Below, piece by piece: positions 6,595 through 7,379 of a DNA stretch of 7,379 nucleotides. Numbering within the stretch: the stretch's first letter is position 1; every line of letters starts with the position of its first letter. The notes beneath the pieces are model-generated. The model was not told where the DNA came from. It saw only the letters and a program-made list of their open reading frames with translations, and did no database searches. The stretch is from assembly GCA_011390085.1 (NCBI GenBank), contig JAABTB010000104.1, positions 1-7,379 of the forward strand, read 5' to 3'. This stretch comes from Desulfobacula sp. (GTDB lineage: Bacteria > Desulfobacterota > Desulfobacteria > Desulfobacterales > Desulfobacteraceae). The position numbers and the translations under genes were made by a program.

Positions 6595-7379
6595 ATGGAA
6601 CTTACGGTAAATAAAATTGCCGGAATCATTGATGCCAAGATTATCGGTGATGTGAATGTTATGGTCATGGGTATCTCTTCATTTGATGAAGCAGGCGCCC
6701 ATGACATCACTTTTGCATGTGATTCAAAGTATTTGAGTCGTCTTTGGTTGACAAAGGCGGGAGTTGTCATCATTCCTGATAGTTTCGATCCTGACGCAAA
6801 ACAGGTCATAGGACCTGTTTTGCTGAAAACCACCAATCCAAAATTATCCTTTTTTAAACTGGTATCCCTTTTCCACCCGGAAAAGAAGATGCTACCCTTT
6901 ATTCATACCGGTGCCCATATCGGACAATTTGTCGAATTCGGCCCAAACCCTGTCATTGAAGCAAACGTATATATCGGCAACCATGTCCGGATGGGGAAAA
7001 ATGTCCGCCTGATGCCCGGTGTTTATATCGGGGATGATGTGGTCATCGGAGATCAGACGCTTATCAAACCCAATGCCACAATATTGGATGGAACAAGAAT
7101 CGGCCAAAGGGTTATTATCCATTCCGGAACCGTCATCGGTTCCGATGGATTCGGATTTGCACAGGAGAGTAACGAGCATCGGAAACTCATTCACACCGGA
7201 TATGTATCCATTGGAGATGATGCTGAAATAGGAGCATGCAATACCATTGACAGGGGAACTCTCGGCACCACCATCATCGGCAATGGGGTTAAAACCGATA
7301 ATCTTGTTCATATTGCACACAATGTTAAAATCGGGGATAATACCCTGATTGTTGCCCAGGTCGGGATCGCCGGGAGCAC
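6595..7379 (+). CDS. lpxD: UDP-3-O-acylglucosamine N-acyltransferase LpxD (3' end outside window)
   Basis: LpxD transfers a 3-hydroxyacyl chain from acyl carrier protein to the 2-amino group of UDP-3-O-acylglucosamine, the third step of lipid A synthesis, in the cytoplasm. The frame is open from the ATG at 6595 to the last base: 261 codons plus two bases, against 341 residues in E. coli. Residues 1-~100 form the uridine-binding N-terminal domain (MELTVNKIAGIIDA, ITFACDSKYL). From about 102 come hexapeptide repeats of a left-handed beta-helix (HIGQFV, YIGNHV, YIGDDV, RIGQRV). SGTVIGSDGFGFA and EIGACNTIDRGT are LpxD hallmarks. His242 in VHIAHN aligns with the catalytic His239 of E. coli. The missing part would hold the last coils and the ACP-binding helices. 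No Shine-Dalgarno sequence is visible before the ATG, 9 nt after the skp stop, so coupling to skp is plausible. The N-terminus fits the family, so I keep this start. LpxA is excluded by the N-terminal domain. Confidence 0.96.
   Translation, partial: MELTVNKIAGIIDAKIIGDVNVMVMGISSFDEAGAHDITFACDSKYLSRLWLTKAGVVIIPDSFDPDAKQVIGPVLLKTTNPKLSFFKLVSLFHPEKKMLPFIHTGAHIGQFVEFGPNPVIEANVYIGNHVRMGKNVRLMPGVYIGDDVVIGDQTLIKPNATILDGTRIGQRVIIHSGTVIGSDGFGFAQESNEHRKLIHTGYVSIGDDAEIGACNTIDRGTLGTTIIGNGVKTDNLVHIAHNVKIGDNTLIVAQVGIAGS

Noticed and set aside
6892..7320. Long antisense open frame of 142 codons opposite lpxD.
   Set aside because: The + strand encodes conserved LpxD hexapeptide repeats and the catalytic histidine across the whole stretch; the reverse frame shows no recognisable motif and no separate expression signal.
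1..7379. Search for a novel defence, mobile or regulatory system on either strand.
   Set aside because: All but about 56 bases are accounted for by six conserved housekeeping genes; no direct or inverted repeats, recombinase or toxin-antitoxin pair, or base-composition break was seen by eye.

Overview
The window is a stretch of one gene cluster with every gene on the + strand. It encodes outer-membrane construction machinery behind a lysyl-tRNA synthetase. In order it holds lysS (5' end outside the window), a LolC/E-family permease, lolD, bamA, skp/ompH and lpxD (3' end outside the window). Gaps are tiny: 0 nt, an 8-nt overlap, 24 nt, 23 nt and 9 nt. I see no promoter, terminator, RNA gene, repeat, mobile element or CRISPR array, and there is no gene-free stretch longer than 24 nt. 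The simplest reading is a polycistronic operon that continues beyond both edges.

The organism is a diderm, LPS-making Gram-negative bacterium. The moderately AT-rich coding sequence, the lysS-lolC-lolD-bamA-skp-lpxD order and a BamA with an extra N-terminal domain before its POTRA repeats suggest a deltaproteobacterium in the broad sense (Desulfobacterota, perhaps Desulfobacterales). This is inference from gene order and protein character, not from a marker gene or a search.

Bases 1-1455 hold the class II lysyl-tRNA synthetase. Its frame is open from the first base, so the first ATG in view (85) is an internal methionine. Bases 1456-3364 hold the lipoprotein-releasing ABC transporter: one membrane subunit carrying a LolC-type hook, and its ATPase LolD. 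Bases 3389-6028 hold BamA, the beta-barrel insertase, with signal peptide, an extra TolB/FlgO-like domain, five POTRA domains and a C-terminal barrel. Bases 6052-6585 hold the periplasmic chaperone Skp. Bases 6595-7379 hold the first ~261 codons of LpxD, the lipid A N-acyltransferase.

The genes fit one task. LolCD releases lipoproteins from the inner membrane, presumably including Bam lipoproteins. Skp escorts unfolded outer-membrane proteins, BamA inserts them, and LpxD makes the lipid A precursor of the LPS leaflet they sit in. Compared with the familiar gammaproteobacterial order (rseP-bamA-skp-lpxD-fabZ-lpxA), the Lol genes occupy the place upstream of bamA.

I looked for an undescribed system and did not find one. 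This is a mostly conventional housekeeping region. The points most worth a second look are the extra N-terminal domain of BamA, the single hook-bearing Lol permease, and the same-frame TAA-ATG junction between lysS and lolC.
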